Shown here piece by piece: positions 12,061-23,997 of a DNA stretch of 64,000 nucleotides (within the stretch, counting starts at the first letter, position 1; each line of letters begins with the position of its first letter). The notes beneath the pieces are model-generated. The model saw nothing but the letters and a program-made list of their open reading frames with translations, was not told the DNA's origin and ran no database searches. Made by a program: the position numbers and the translations under genes. Source of the stretch: Lunularia cruciata (lineage: Eukaryota > Streptophyta > Marchantiopsida > Lunulariales > Lunulariaceae); NCBI GenBank assembly GCA_948567375.1, contig OX419762.1, forward strand, positions 3,850,001 to 3,914,000. Reading direction: 5' to 3'.

Positions 12061-13258
12061 TTGTTTGCCATGCTCACCACAAATGTTGAAGGTCTAGAGG
12101 GTATCATACCCAACTTCTTCATCAACCTTTCTGACATAGCATTCATGTCAATCCTCCATCAACTAATGCATCCTTGATGTTATGACCATTCACTCTCACA
12201 TCAATCTTAGAGGCATATTCACAAGCCTCTTATGATGTTGGTTTGGCATCCAACATCCCCATTGATATTGGAGCTTATGTTTTCTTCTTCCTCTTACTCC
12301 TTGTAGAACTCAAACCACCTCTAAGTTCATTTCTCAAGGTAGGGTTCAAAGCAATCAATTGGCCTATTGTGATGTTAGCCTTGTGACTACCAACATCCTC
12401 CAACACATTGTAGTTCCATTGTTGATTTGAAATCAAGAAATCCTCCATCTCCAACTTCTTCCTTGAAGTCTTTGTTGTTGATAGTGTTGAGGTGCAAGTG
12501 CTCCTCATAGCCATAGGAGTATCCTTGCTTGGAGTAAATTTTTTAGAAGAGTAAACATCCTTTGCAAAATGAGCTCTCTTCTTCTCTTGTGCCAAAAGCT
12601 CCTAATTAAGACCTTTGGAATTTGAGCAGTCTCCCTTCTCATACTTTCAACCACATCTATGGATCCTATCCCCTTACCTTTTTTTAGATTGGGAGCCACT
12701 TGGGTTTCATTACCTCCCTCTTTCTCTCTATTGGCTCCCTCATAACCCCTTCCTCCATGGTACGTGGAATTTGGGCAATTCCTTTGGATATGGCCTCTTC
12801 CTCCATAACCAAAACATTTTCTATAATTTAAATTATTGGCTGATTGGCCTCCTCTATATGGATATTTTCCATAACTCCTAGGCCCTCTCCCTACATTCTG
12901 ATCCACCTCTTTCTTCTCCTATAGTTGCACCATATTGATCTTGAGATCTACAACTTGTTTTGTGATGGTTTGTAGTGGATCCATTGGTAGGAGTGCAAGA
13001 ACTAGAGCAACTACTACTTGTGGTGCAACCCTTGTCACCAAATATCTAAAGTTCCATCATATTTCTAACCTTGAGGAGGATGCACAACTTCCTTCACCAC
13101 CAACTCACTCTCAGCTCCTTCCAAACTCTCCTCCGTACAAATTGCAATCTTGATAGCTTCAACCTTAGGAAGAAGGTTTCTCATATCTCCTTGTGACTTT
13201 GATTATAATTTGTGGTCTCAACCCTTCCACAAAATTCTTGGTGAGCATGACCCCTATG
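12061..13258 (-). pseudogene. G1 gag C-terminal half and protease
   Basis: Frame pieces 12906-12505 and 12595-12275 carry the gag zinc knuckle (CFGYGGRGHIQRNC, second Cys of CX2CX4HX4C changed to Tyr), the linker KGKGIGSIDVVES, and the region before protease (NVLEDVGSHKANITIGQLIALNP). Decayed protease sequence, including the D-A-L-V/M-D region near 12150-12170, reaches 12061. Gag continues upstream at 26989-27384, beyond the inserted L-family element. Confidence 0.85.
13254..13258. repeat. Target-site duplication CTATG (left)
   Basis: CTATG directly precedes TGTGACAACC at 13259 and is repeated at 26984-26988 directly after CACCACA. G1 gag reads continuously across the site if one copy and the insertion are removed. 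Confidence 0.95.
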
Positions 13259-16200
13259 TGTGACAACCCCGCAAATATCACTTTTGCGGTAATCGGGTAA
13301 GTAAAGTTTGTTCCTGCAGAGATACGAGTCAGAATTGGTCAAATACAAAGCAAAGTAACAATTAAGTTCTTCTTGAGTTCTCCTTTAGTCTCTCAGGTAG
13401 AAACCACACCCAGAAGAGAGTAACAAGCACTGATTTGTAGTCTTGTCACAAATTAACACTTCTTAATCACAAATCCTTCAATTCTTTCCAAACAATCTTG
13501 ATTGTGATGATTCAAGCTCTCCCGAAAATGGCACTTCACTGCAAAATGACTTCGCCTCAAAAATTGTGTTCTACCCCTCCACTAAAGGCACAACTTCCTT
13601 GATCAAAATTGCTTCACATCAACTTTGCACTGCACTCACAAATGCAGAATACTACCAACACTACAATTCCTCTCAGATCTGTCAAGGCATTGCTTCGATT
13701 GCACTTCACTCAAGATCAAACACACAGAATGAAGATCAAGGCTGTGGAATCCAACATCCAACAAACACTCTGACTTGCACTTCAAATTTCTCCAAACACT
13801 CACAAACACAATTGCGAAATTGATACTGAGAATCAAGCTCAAGCAACGAGCACTGCTTTACAGCACTTCGCTTTATCTATTCTCAGAAATAATGAGCACT
13901 GAACAACAATTTCCTACAAATGCCACTCTTAAGTAGTGAATCAATCGGCAGTTCTAACAACTATACCGTTCTACAACAACTGTTCTAACCTACAGATCCA
14001 AAATGAGAATGCACCTCTTCATATCTGCCCCTTCAAATCTCAAATTGGTTACTAATCTGATCCGATGTCTACTTCTTCCTCGGCTTTCAAACCCAAACCC
14101 GAAGTAATCTTACTTCCTACTATCTTTTCCTCGGGTTTCAGATCTCCTACATCTTCTACCAGATCCAGCAATTCTCTTTCCTGATCTGAAATTGCACAAG
14201 TGGGTAGTCTATCTAACTCTTCATCTTTCGACCCACTCTTCCCTAATGTCTCTGAGGGCAGCTTTGAAGTCATTTGGATTCCTATATTATCTACTTTGGG
14301 TTTTGCCTTAACATCATGCCGAAGCTTTTCTAACTCTATTCTCACTAAGTCTAATCTAATTGCAATATTGTCTTCTACCTCAAATATCTTCCTATCTACA
14401 CGAGTTCTCACTTTAATCAACAAGGCGTTCATCTCGGTGTCTTTTGCTTGTCTTTGCCTCGTCTCCTGCACCAACAATTTCAACTCGTGCAGTCTCGTTG
14501 CCTCAATTCGAACGCTGGCCTCTGTACTTAACATCGTGTTCACTTTGAGGACTATTTCCCTCAATGGCTCCAATCTTGTCTTGCATTCTCGTTCCCGATC
14601 TACAAGCCATTCCTCTCTGTACATCACCAATTCTTCTTTGAATTCGGCCTTCACCGCTTCCTTCTCTTTCTCCTTCTGTTCAACCTTCTCTTCCTGATTA
14701 CGAAGTAATTCTTGTAATCTCTCTTCTTCTCTATATCTCGCAGCCAACTCTCGTTGCCAGAGTTGCTTCTTCTCCTCCATACTCTCCATCACTCAATCAA
14801 GCTCTTGATCCTTCGATGCTACCCTTGCCATAGCATGGATAAGTTCTACTCTTGAATCAGCAATTTGTTGCTTCAAGATTTTGTGCTCCGCTACCTGTCT
14901 TTCCCTTGCGATGTCACTCTTCCTTGCAAGATCTTCTCATAACTCACTTCTCTCTTCAGGTCTTTGATTACCTGACTCCTCTTGACTGCTTCCGCTCGTA
15001 GTACTTCTCTCTCTTCCTCACCTCGGGTTATACTCTTCTTCAACTCCGAGTTTTCTTCTTCTAATCTTGATAAGACCTGCAACACAGTCTTTACCTCTGG
15101 ACAAGTAGACTGCATCTCTTTCCTCTTCTTCTCCATCTTCACCAACAGCGGGCATACTACTATCTGTAGGTAATCTACTCCATTACTGGCAACTTCGTCC
15201 TCCCATGGAGTGGTCTCTCTTCTTTCCTCGTGTTCTCCCAATACTCGCCTTCTTCTCTGGAGTCTTTGTATCGGGACTGACGCCTCACTGCCCGAGCTTT
15301 CTTCTACCTCTTCCTTCACTCTACTCGGTCTAGCTTCACACTTTGCCTTACGTCTTGAGCAAATTCCTCGCTGTACTGCGATCTTCTTCTCCTTGAGCAC
15401 TGGAACTTCGTCTTCCTGCACCGCATTGTCTTTGGTTTCTACTTCGGCTTGCAATTCTTCTTCGTATTCTTCAGCTGCTGGTACCGATGTCATCTCCCCT
15501 CCTTCTTCACTATCGCTGCTCGTATCTCCACTCTGCAATGTCAGCTGAGGTTCCTCCTCACGTTCCGAGTCCTCCATCTTGAGCTCGGCTTCACCTTCTG
15601 AGTCTTCATCTTCTGACTCAATCACCACCATTCCTCGCCTCGGGTTATTTTTCTGCATCTTCCGAGGTTTCTTGTTTTCTTCAGCTTCTGCTTGCCGAGT
15701 TCTCTTCTTTGTCGGGTACTTTCAACGACCTCCACGTTCTTCCCTGTCTTTGCGTAGTAATCGTCCGTGCTACGGATTTGGAGAATGTATTGCTGCTCCT
15801 CCGCGTCGACTTCTCTTCTCAAATCAGGATGGAAATGAGACACCATTCTATTGCGCTCCGCCAAATTGAGCAAATTTAACCCGAGGTAAAAATGTGCTGC
15901 AAATGGTACGATGTAGTGTGGAGGTGACTTATCCTGCAGATTCCACACCATCTGCCTTGTTCTTCCGTGAAAGCACCTTGCCCAATTGATCGGTTCTCCT
16001 GCAAATAACTTGTGAAAGAACACCGCTTGGTGTTTCATCACATAGGTAGTTCTCTCCGGCTTCAGGATGGCCATTAGTGCACTCACAATTCCTCTCCTCA
16101 CAGGGTCTTTGTAGCTCTCAACTTTGTACCCATTCTTCGTCCTCTTTGACGAGAAGGCATCTCTCACCTCCTACGTTTCTTGGGCTATCTCTCCTTTCCC

Positions 16201-17037
16201 CAAGAACGTGGCTCCCTGCTCCGAACCTGCATCCTTCCCGAGTACAATTCTCCAATCCGACTTTGTCCAGCGAGCCGGATTTCCTCTCTTCCCTTCTTCC
16301 TCGAGACCATCAAGACATTTTCTCTCAATGATTTCTATCATGAATCTTGGAAAACTTACGTTCCCGTTCCATGCCAGAAAAGTGATCCGAAGTCGGCTCA
16401 AGACTTCGATCCTTGCTACTATATCTAATCTCCGAATTGCATGATTTCTCACTGCAAATTCGGAGTTCTTCTTCCCTCCTCCCATCTCTTCTGCTTTCTT
16501 ACTGTCTCTCAATTTCTCTCTCATGACTTCTCCCTTGCACACTAACACGAGTCCAACTCTATTTCCCTTTCCCCGATCACCTGCAAGATGACTCCTCAAT
16601 GGCAAAGGAAAATTGCTCGACATTTTGTTGTTGCAGTTTCGATTTTTATAGAGTTGCAATTCTTCGTCTTCCGTCACTTCAAGTTTCTACCGAGAAATCA
16701 CACCTCATGCATGCACCTGTCACTGTCACTCAACCTTTATGCGTATGAGCCGCTAGTTTTGAAATGGCTCCTTCTTGAATTTCTCGCCCCGACAAAAGGT
16801 TGTTAGACTGTCTTTGCCTCGGGTTGAGCTCCCCCCCGAGCCAAAGACAATTTACTTCGTATTATATGCTGACACGGCATTTCCGAGTACTTCGCCTTAT
16901 GACCCGAAGTCACTTTACTTCGGGTTTCATCCTTAAGACAATTTTCTTTGCCTTCTTTGGCCATACAGGCGCAATCCGACTTCTCTATACACTTCTTCTC
17001 CTTTATTTTGAAAAAAACAAAAAATGTGGGCACCACA
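13259..17037 (-). repeat. L4: 3' LTR of the L-family element
   Basis: 3779 bases from TGTGGTGCCC (complement, at 17037) to GGTTGTCACA (complement, at 13259). It matches L5 over its whole length; in the first ~205 bases at the 13259 end I count eight differences. It contains the reading frame 16677-14052 plus about 360 bases upstream and 790 bases downstream of that frame. Confidence 0.95.
14052..16677 (-). pseudogene. LTR-encoded ~875-codon protein, L4 copy
   Basis: Unrecognised protein encoded inside the LTR, same strand as gag-pol. Approximate residues: 1-20 optional leader (MTEDEELQLYKN), inner Met MSSNFPLPLRS; 60-330 globular region with IARIEVLSRLRITFLAWN, YVMKHQAVFFHKLFAGEPIN and HYIVPFAAHFYLGLNLLNL; 350-500 acidic linker with SEDEDSEGEAEL and basic RRKAKCEARPSRVKEEVEES; 510-780 heptad-like coiled coil (LEEENSELKKSI, REEERLQELLRNQEEKVEQK); end EEVDIGSD. 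Lesions: TAG at 16168-16170, one-base deletions near 15713 and 14938, a stop near 14795. No signal peptide, membrane helix or catalytic motif seen. A DNA- or Gag-binding accessory role would be guesswork. Confidence 0.85.
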
Positions 17038-17050
17038 TACCCCCTCCCTC
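17038..17050 (-). other. Polypurine tract of the L-family element
   Basis: On the - strand GAGGGAGGGGGTA directly precedes the 3' LTR start TGTGGTGCCC. The position and purine run are those expected for the plus-strand primer of reverse transcription. Confidence 0.9.
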
Positions 17051-17137
17051 AAATGTGAGCGTCCTCGCGCACATAGACCTCGGGTGTCTTAGAAACTTCC
17101 GAGTCTATGGTCCAATATCTCCAAACTCTCCACCCGT

Positions 17138-17625
17138 TTACTCAAGTGGCAAAGGATTACCTTCCAAATCAATGAGTTGCATGGATCCATTTTCGTAAAG
17201 ATGAAGAACTCGATAGGGACCCATCCATCTCAAATACAACTTGCCTGGAAAAAATATTCGGCGATTGTCATATAACAAAACCAAATCCCCTTCTGGTACA
17301 GTCACAGGCTTGATCTCTGATTGTGCCTGACTTTCCTCAATGCTTGTACTTCTTTTGTGGTTTGCATTGCATTGTCTCTTTTCTCTTCTAACCACATCAG
17401 TTGATGAATCTGAAGATCCTGACTTTCCTCTTCCGACATTTGTTCTTTGCACAGAACCCGATAAGTTGGAACTTCAAATTCAACTGGCAATATGGGATGC
17501 AAGCCATATGTCAAGAAGTATGGGGTTTGTTTGGTTGTAATCTTCTCTGTCGTCCGATAGACCCATAACGCGGCTGGTAATTTTGTATCCCAATCATAGG
17601 CATAATTGACAGTCACCTTATTCAA
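17138..17625 (-). pseudogene. L-family integrase C-terminal region
   Basis: Two overlapping frames (17625-17302 and 17452-17138) encode the end of integrase after the catalytic core: LPAALWVYRTTEKITTKQTP, YGLHPILPVEFEVPTYRVL, then GDLVLLYDN and KLYLRWMGPYRVLHLYENGS, the GPY module common to Ty3/gypsy integrases without a chromodomain. Frameshifts lie between the catalytic core and this piece (near 17630) and between the two frames (near 17380). No chromodomain follows. Confidence 0.85.
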
Positions 17626-19526
17626 AATTTTACAAAGTAACCCATTTGCTTTTCCGTTAAGCCATTTGCTTTTGGGTTATAAGGAGTCGTCTTCCAATGT
17701 TTAATCTGAAAATACTTGGTTAATGCCTCCATTACAGAGTTCAAAAAATGTGTTCCTCGGTCACTGACCAATTCCAGAGGACACCCATATTGGGAGATGA
17801 TGTTTTGAAAGAAAAATTCCGCCACAGTTTCAGCATCATCTCTGCGAGTTGCTTCCGCTTCAACCATCTTGGTAGCATAGTCAGTGCAAACCAAAATGTA
17901 GCGCTTTCTTGTGACTCGGGTCACTGGTTGAATGGGACCCACAAAATCAATCCCCCATTTCTCAAAGGGGACCAAAGGAAAAATTGGTCTCAAAGGCCAT
18001 TGAGAAGTAGCCATCGGCTTCCCCGTTCTCTGACACGCATCACAGCTTCGGATATGAGCATTTACATCTTTGTACATTGTAGGCCACCAATACCCTGCCG
18101 AAAGAATTTTCTTTACAGTATTCTTCAGAGCATAGTGTCCTCCCAATGCCTCGGAGTGTAAAGATTCAATCACTCCTCCTACTTTGTATGACTCCAAGCA
18201 TCGCCGAAGTACTTCGTCTTCACCCATCTTAAATAAAATGATGTGTTTAAGCTGGTACGGCCCCATTTTCCGGAGAAAGACTGCCCGTTGTTCCGGATCC
18301 ATCCCCTCAGGACAATGGAGAGTATTCAAATAATTATATTCATCTGCATACCTCGTACTTCTCATTGCTGATAAGTGATACAACTCTTCGTCAAGGAACC
18401 GATCGTCAATTTCCCACTCCTGGTCTTGAGTGTCTAACCTGGACAAGAAGTCCGCATTCGAATGCAAAGCTCCCTTCCTCACTTGTACAGTATACGTGAA
18501 CTCTTGTAATAACAAGATCCATCTTGCAATTCGTCCCGATAAATCTGCCTTCTTGACCAGATGTTGCAATGCATAATGGTCAACATAGAAGACAAACTCA
18601 TACCTCAACAAATAATGATGATATTTCTTGCAGGCATACACCATTCCGAGTGCTTCTCTTTCAGTCGTTGAATAATTCTTTTCAGAAACTGAAAGTTGTT
18701 GGTTGGCATAATACATCGGGTAGTCCTTCTTCTTCTCGTCCTTCTGACTTAAGACAACCCCAATGGCCATGGACAAAGTGTCCACATACATATGAAAAGG
18801 GACGTCCCAATTCGGGGCCCTCATGACTGGTGCTTCAACCAGTTTCTTCTTCAACACTTTGAAAGCTTCTTCTTGATGTGCTTCCCACAGATAGTCTTTG
18901 GATTTCTTTAGAAGCTTTGTAAGTGGTGCAGCAAGCACTGCATAGTTTGACACGAAGCGTCTGTAATATCCAACATGTCCCAAGAAGGCTCTCAGCTCCC
19001 GGATGTTCTTCGGGGATTCCAAAGCTGCGATTATCTTAACCTTCTCAACATCGACTTCAATACCTCGGCTTGACACCCGATGCCCCAAAAGAATTCCCTC
19101 CTTCATTGCGAAGAAGCATTTCTCTGGGTGTAATGAAACGCCGGCAAAACAACACCTTTCAAACGTTTGGTGAAGGTAATCTATATGTACATCCCTTCGC
19201 CCAAACACACAAAAGTCATCAATAAAAACTTCAACAAATTTGCGTAGGAAATCTTTGAAGATCAAATTCATCATCCGCTGGAAAGTAGCGGGAGCATTAC
19301 ACAACCCAAAGGGCATTTGATTGTAAGTGAAAGTGCCCCAATCGGTCGTGAATGTAGTTTTATCCTTGTCTTCTTCTTGAGTGGATACTTGATTGTACCC
19401 TGAAAATCCATCGAGAAAACTATAACAAGGATGCCCAGCTACCTGATCTAAAATTGTATCGGTAAAAGGCAAGGGATGATGATCTTTCCTTGTGACTGCG
19501 TTCAATTTTTGGAAGTCTTGGCACAC
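17622..19526 (-). pseudogene. L-family RT, RNase H and integrase core
   Basis: 634 open codons. [45 protein letters not shown], catalytic FIDDF. RNase H: MYVDTLSMAIGVVLSQ, the acidic EREALGMVYACKKYHHYL, YVDHYALQHL, HSNADFLSR. Integrase: zinc region GGHYALKNTVKKIL...CDACQ, first Asp in WGIDFVGPI, second in LVSDRGTHF, Glu in NGLTEKQ. The frame is separated from the upstream protease part only by an in-frame TGA at the conserved Arg of the GK-I-R-V-C motif (19525-19527 area), so it belongs to one polyprotein. It ends at a duplication-linked frameshift just after the integrase Glu. Confidence 0.93.
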
Positions 19527-21580
19527 TCAGATCTTCCCTGTTTTCTTCTTCGGGACAATGACAAAGGGGGAGACCCATTCACTGCTTAAGACAAGGAAGA
19601 TGATTCCGGCCCCTAAGTACTTATTGATTTCATCTTTTACCAAAAGCGAGTACTTCAGGTTCAGGCGGTATTGTCGCTGCCAAACCGGAACTGCACCTTC
19701 AATCAAATCAATCCGGTGTTCTCCGAATTCTCGTGGAATACCCGGCATTTGATCAATCGACCAGGCGAATACATCCTGGAACTCTATAAACAGGGCAGAG
19801 TATCCTGCCAACTCCTCCAAAGTAACTATCTTTGAGATTTTTAAAATTTTTCCTTCAGTGAGTAACACCTCTTGATAGTCATTGGGGTTGATGACTCCTT
19901 CAACGTGGCTTACTCGGCTTATCCCAAGGCGAGTGGCCATCAAACCCCCTTCCTCCAAGTCAGGTTCACCCGAGGCGAGGTCATATGGATCTTCGTCGTC
20001 AACCTCTACCTTGTAGCATTCCAAGTAATTAACTTGGACTTCTTCTTCGGATTCGTCTGAAGACGAAGACGATGAGTCTTCGGACTCGTCCTCCTCTTTT
20101 GACGAACTTGTTTCCCCGAGATGTGGAACCTTCGTCCAACTCACAATCACCAGCTTCTGATCTTCGGACGAAATGTCCTTGAATCTTAACTTCTGCTGAT
20201 GCCAATCCACTACAACTTGGGCACTATACAACCAGGGTCTGCCGATCAACAGAGGGTAACCAGTTTTTGTCACTGGCCGCAACACGATGTAATTCAACTT
20301 GAAGGGTACCCCTCCAATGATCGTGGTAATGTTCGACAGCATGCCCAAGGGCCGTCTCCTGGTTTGGTCTGCAAACTTCAAAACTTGGGGTATTGGTTCA
20401 AATGTATGATACTCGAGTCGATTTGCAGTATCTTCAGTCATGACATTCAGACCGGACCCAAAGTCAATGGGTATTGTTGTGATCATGCACCCTGCAATCT
20501 CCGCGTCTACCTCGGGAGATCCCAAATCTTCTTGTTCAATATGATAGATAGCAGGCAGGTCCTTCTTTGACATCGACCTCACCTTCTTGAGGGCCGAATT
20601 AAGCTGTCTCTTGTACAGCTTGTTATCTTCCCACAATTGCTTAAATGTAACATTGGCATTTGTGGTGGCCAAGTCGGCTACAATATCATATTGGGGAACT
20701 CCTCCCAATTTGACCGTCTTCGTCTTTGGCTTTGGGTCCGAGGACTCTCCATGCTCCCTCTTGACTTCGGGACGCTTCAAAATGGTGACGGGCTTGTTGA
20801 TGGCCTTAACCCAAGCTTCCTCGGGTTGGCCTACCTCGGCTTGGATCAGACCCTTTACTTCGGATCGGATGTCCACCAGAAAAATTGGAGACTTCGTCTT
20901 CGTCTCTTCTTCCAAACTCAGTTCCCGAGTCCTGAGTAATGCCTCCGTTAATTCTTTCTGCAAGGCTTTAGCTTTAGCTTTTGCAAGGATCTTTTCCTCC
21001 TTGGCCGAAAGAATGGCTTTTGGGCGCTGTCTCTTTGCCTTTCGGGAAGACGACGAGGTCGTACTCAGTTCTTCGGGATCACGCTTCTTCTTGGTGGAGC
21101 GTGTCTCAACTTTCAAAATTTCAAGGTCTGGCCATTCTCCTTCTGAGGTTGGACTCCCTTCTTGAGGTCTTTCTTCCTCAAGAATAATGCAATTTACATT
21201 CGTATCCCCTTTTGGCTGAAGTGCTACACGCTCAGCGGAGGTCTGTACATATTTTACAGGAGGCTTTGGGTTCGGCGGGTGAGGGCATTGGTTGCCCGTG
21301 TGCCCCGATCCTTTACAATTTCCACACATGGGAATGTACCCAATTTGCCTTCTTGGCTCGGGACAATTTGGAGACCAATGTCCCATCGAGCCACAATTAT
21401 AACAGGCTCTGGGTGCAACATTTTGAGGGCGATTTTGGTTGCTCATCGGTGGTCTTCGTGAAGGAGCATTGGGGTTATACTCCCTGGGTCCAAATCTTGG
21501 ATCTTGATACGATGTGCTCGGTTGAGGCTGTACCTCTTGAGTTTGGTACACCGCCTCTTCGTCCTCGTCTTGGTTCCATC
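19527..21580 (-). pseudogene. L-family gag C-terminus, protease and start of RT
   Basis: About 680 open codons. Two zinc knuckles, CYNCGSMGHWSPNC and CGNCKGSGHTGNQC (both CX2CX4HX4C), are typical of the nucleocapsid part of Gag. A Lys/Glu-rich linker follows. The aspartic protease shows TTIPIDFGSGLNVM, where the usual D-S/T-G is D-F-G, then a second strand ending LLIGRPWL. An acidic Ser-rich tract follows, then the RT fingers (YLGAGIIF, SEWVSPFVIVPKKKTGKI). The frame overlaps the upstream gag frame by about 20 bases in the -1 register (21580 region). It ends at a TGA replacing an Arg codon before RT continues. Confidence 0.92.
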
Positions 21581-22729
21581 CTAGAACCCAATCAATTTGC
21601 TACACCGGGAATGCATTACGAGTATTTCATTCTGTGTTGGCGTGGCTGGATTTGCCACATGCGGTGCACCACACATTAGATCATCCAAATGTTGGGCCTT
21701 TCTTCGGTCCTTAGCCCCAATCATCTGGATCTTAAAATCCGAAAACTCCTTGATGAGGGCATCCAGCTTTGTATCCGCCTTATGTACACTCTTGGCTGGA
21801 GGAGTCACTGGTTTCTTGCCTCCACGTCTTCTGACTCGTCTTGGCTTTGATTCTTCTTCAGATTCCGAAGAAGAGCTCAAAGACGTAGAGGATTCGTCCG
21901 AAGAAGGAGAGGTGTTGCGTGAAGCTCTCCTTCTGGGCTTCTTGCCCTTCTTCTCCCGATTTCTCCGGTTACCGGCAGAGTGAGAGTGGGCCGCTTCATA
22001 ACGAGTGACATGTTTGAGTACTTTGTCCAGGGAAGTTACGTTCCTCTCCCTGGCAAAGATTTGTATCTCTGGTGAAAGGCCCCCAAGGAACCAGGTAATG
22101 GCTTGGGCATCGGAGTATCCCACCACCCCCGATTGCTTGGGAACTCGGTTCAATAATGCCATGAACCGCTCAGAGTAGTCTCTCAACTTCTCCTTCTTGC
22201 CCCGGTCCAAATCGTTGACTGCCGTGAAGACACTCGTATCATAGTCAACCTCCCGGAATCGTTCTAGGAAGTTGTTTCTCAAGTCTGCCCAGTCCAATGG
22301 TACAAACCCCTTCTGAGTCACATGGGTGTACCAGCTCTGAGCTTTCTTGCAAAGCAGACTTGGAAAAATTCTTAGTCGATCCGCCGAGTCATGCTCCTTG
22401 TTAGCAAAGGAGATGACTTCGAATTCTTTGATGAATTCATCGGGGTCTTCGCCTTGTTCTGTCCCCTTATACTTCTGATATGCGTGTCGGGTGATAGGAA
22501 TCAAAGTCATCATTCGATGCACTGGGATCGGTTGAGGTAATGTGGAACCTAACGGAACGGAAGAATTGGCTGGAATTGACGCCATGTTGTCAGCCCAGGG
22601 ATTCCAATTTGTCAAATTCAACATAGGGTCTTCTTCGACAATTTCTACTATGAGAGGGTCGACTTCAACCCGAGTGGAAGATTTAGGATCAACACCTTCG
22701 ATGGGTTCTTCAAAATTCCTTCGGGACAA
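21581..22729 (-). pseudogene. L-family gag, central (capsid-like) part
   Basis: 382 codons. The retrotransposon Gag core is recognisable: ITRHAYQKYKGTEQGEDPDE, FPSLLCKKAQSWYTHVT, the NNFLERF block, GKKEKLRDYSERFMALLNRV, TWFLGGLSPEIQ. A basic and Ser-rich region follows (RRNREKKGKKPRRRASRN). Gag forms the particle that packages the element RNA. The frame ends KLIGF-stop and the next frame (-1) opens across the same bases, so either a programmed -1 shift or a one-base lesion separates them. Upstream it is in frame with 22760-23131 through a TAG. Confidence 0.9.
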
Positions 22730-22759
22730 CCGAGGAATCGTTCGTAGAAGATATTGACA

Positions 22760-23131
22760 CTAGTCTTTAGTAAGTGTGCGTGCTGTCTTTTCTTGAACAA
22801 AGGTCTTCAAGGAAAAAACTTGCTTTACAGCTCTAGGGGAAGTTGGTGTACTGGGCCGCAATGCATATGTTTGCCCACTCGATTCTTTCTTCTTCTTGGA
22901 AGAAGAGGGAGATGCAAAGTAGCCTTGCCAACCGCCTTTGTGTTTCTTGTGGTCAAGTTCTCGTAGGGCTTCTTGCACTTTGTGAAGGAGTTGAAACTCC
23001 AACGCCTCTCGATCAGTTTCGTCAATGATGGATGGGACATTCAGACATTCATCTTCTTCATGCTGAAGTGCTCGTCTTTGAGCTCTCTCTTCCCGTTGTT
23101 CTTTCAATCCAGACATTAGATATTGCCTTGA
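22760..23131 (-). pseudogene. L-family gag N-terminal region
   Basis: In frame with the main gag frame and separated from it by one TAG (about 22757-22759). It begins near MSGLKEQREERAQRRAL about 50 bases downstream of the primer-binding site and is charged and helical in character (LEFQLLHKVQEALRELDHKK). The frame also runs upstream through the primer site, but those codons are probably untranslated leader. I take the Met near 23131 as the likely Gag start; this is inference. Confidence 0.7.
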
Positions 23132-23180
23132 TACCCAGTTTCCAATTTGGCTTTGTATTCTTCCACTTCTGAGATTTGTA

Positions 23181-23198
23181 TCCCCGGCAGCGGCACCA
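23181..23198 (-). other. Primer-binding site resembling tRNA-Asp
   Basis: On the - strand TGGTGCCGCTGCCGGGGA lies 7 bases inside the 5' LTR end. It matches 16 of 18 bases of the tRNA-Asp type site TGGCGCCGTTGCCGGGGA known from plant Tat/Athila elements. This shows that L5 is the 5' LTR and fixes the orientation. Confidence 0.9.
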
Positions 23199-23997
23199 AA
23201 AATCATATGACAACCCGGCAAATATCACTTTTGCGGTAATCGGGTAAGTAAAGTTCGTTCCCGCAGAGATACAAGTCAGAATTGGTCAAATACAAAGCAA
23301 AGTAACAATTTAGTTCTTCTTGAGTTCTCCTTTAGTCTCTCAGGTAGAAACCACACCCAGAAGAGAGTAACAAGCACTGATTCATAGTCTTGTCACAAAT
23401 TAACACTTCTTAATCACAAATCCTTCAATTCTTTCCAAACAATCTTGATTGTGATGATTCAAGATCTCTCAAAAATGGCACTTCACTGCAAAACGACTTC
23501 GCCTCAGAATTGTGTTCTACCCCTCCACTGAAGGCACAACTTCCTCAATCTAAATTGCTTCACATCAACTTCGCACTGCACTCACAAATGCAGAATACTA
23601 CCAACACTACAATTCCTCTCAGATCTATCAAGGCATTGCTTCGATTGCACTTCACTCAGGATCAAACACACAGAATGAAGATCAAGGCTGTGGAATCCAA
23701 CATCCAACAAACACTCTAACTTGCACTTCAAATTTCTTTAAACACTCACAAACACAATTGCGAAATTGATACTCGGAATCAAGCTCAAGCGACGAGCACT
23801 GCTTTACAGCACTTTGCTTTATCTATTCTCAGAAATAATGAGCACTGAACAACAATTTCATGCAAATGCCACTCTTAAGTAGTGAATCAATCGGCAGTTC
23901 TAACAACTATACCGTTCTACAACAACTATTCTAACCTGCAGATCCAAAATGAGAATGCACCTCTTCATATCTGCCCCTTCAAATCTCAAATTGGTTA

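Noticed and set aside
13259-17037. LTR frame as an envelope-like gene
   Set aside because: No signal peptide or membrane helix seen, and envelope-like frames lie between pol and the 3' LTR, not inside the LTR.
17138-21580. Second (archaeal-type) RNase H in the L-family pol, as in some Tat elements
   Set aside because: Only one RNase H block is visible between RT and integrase, and integrase ends shortly before the polypurine tract.
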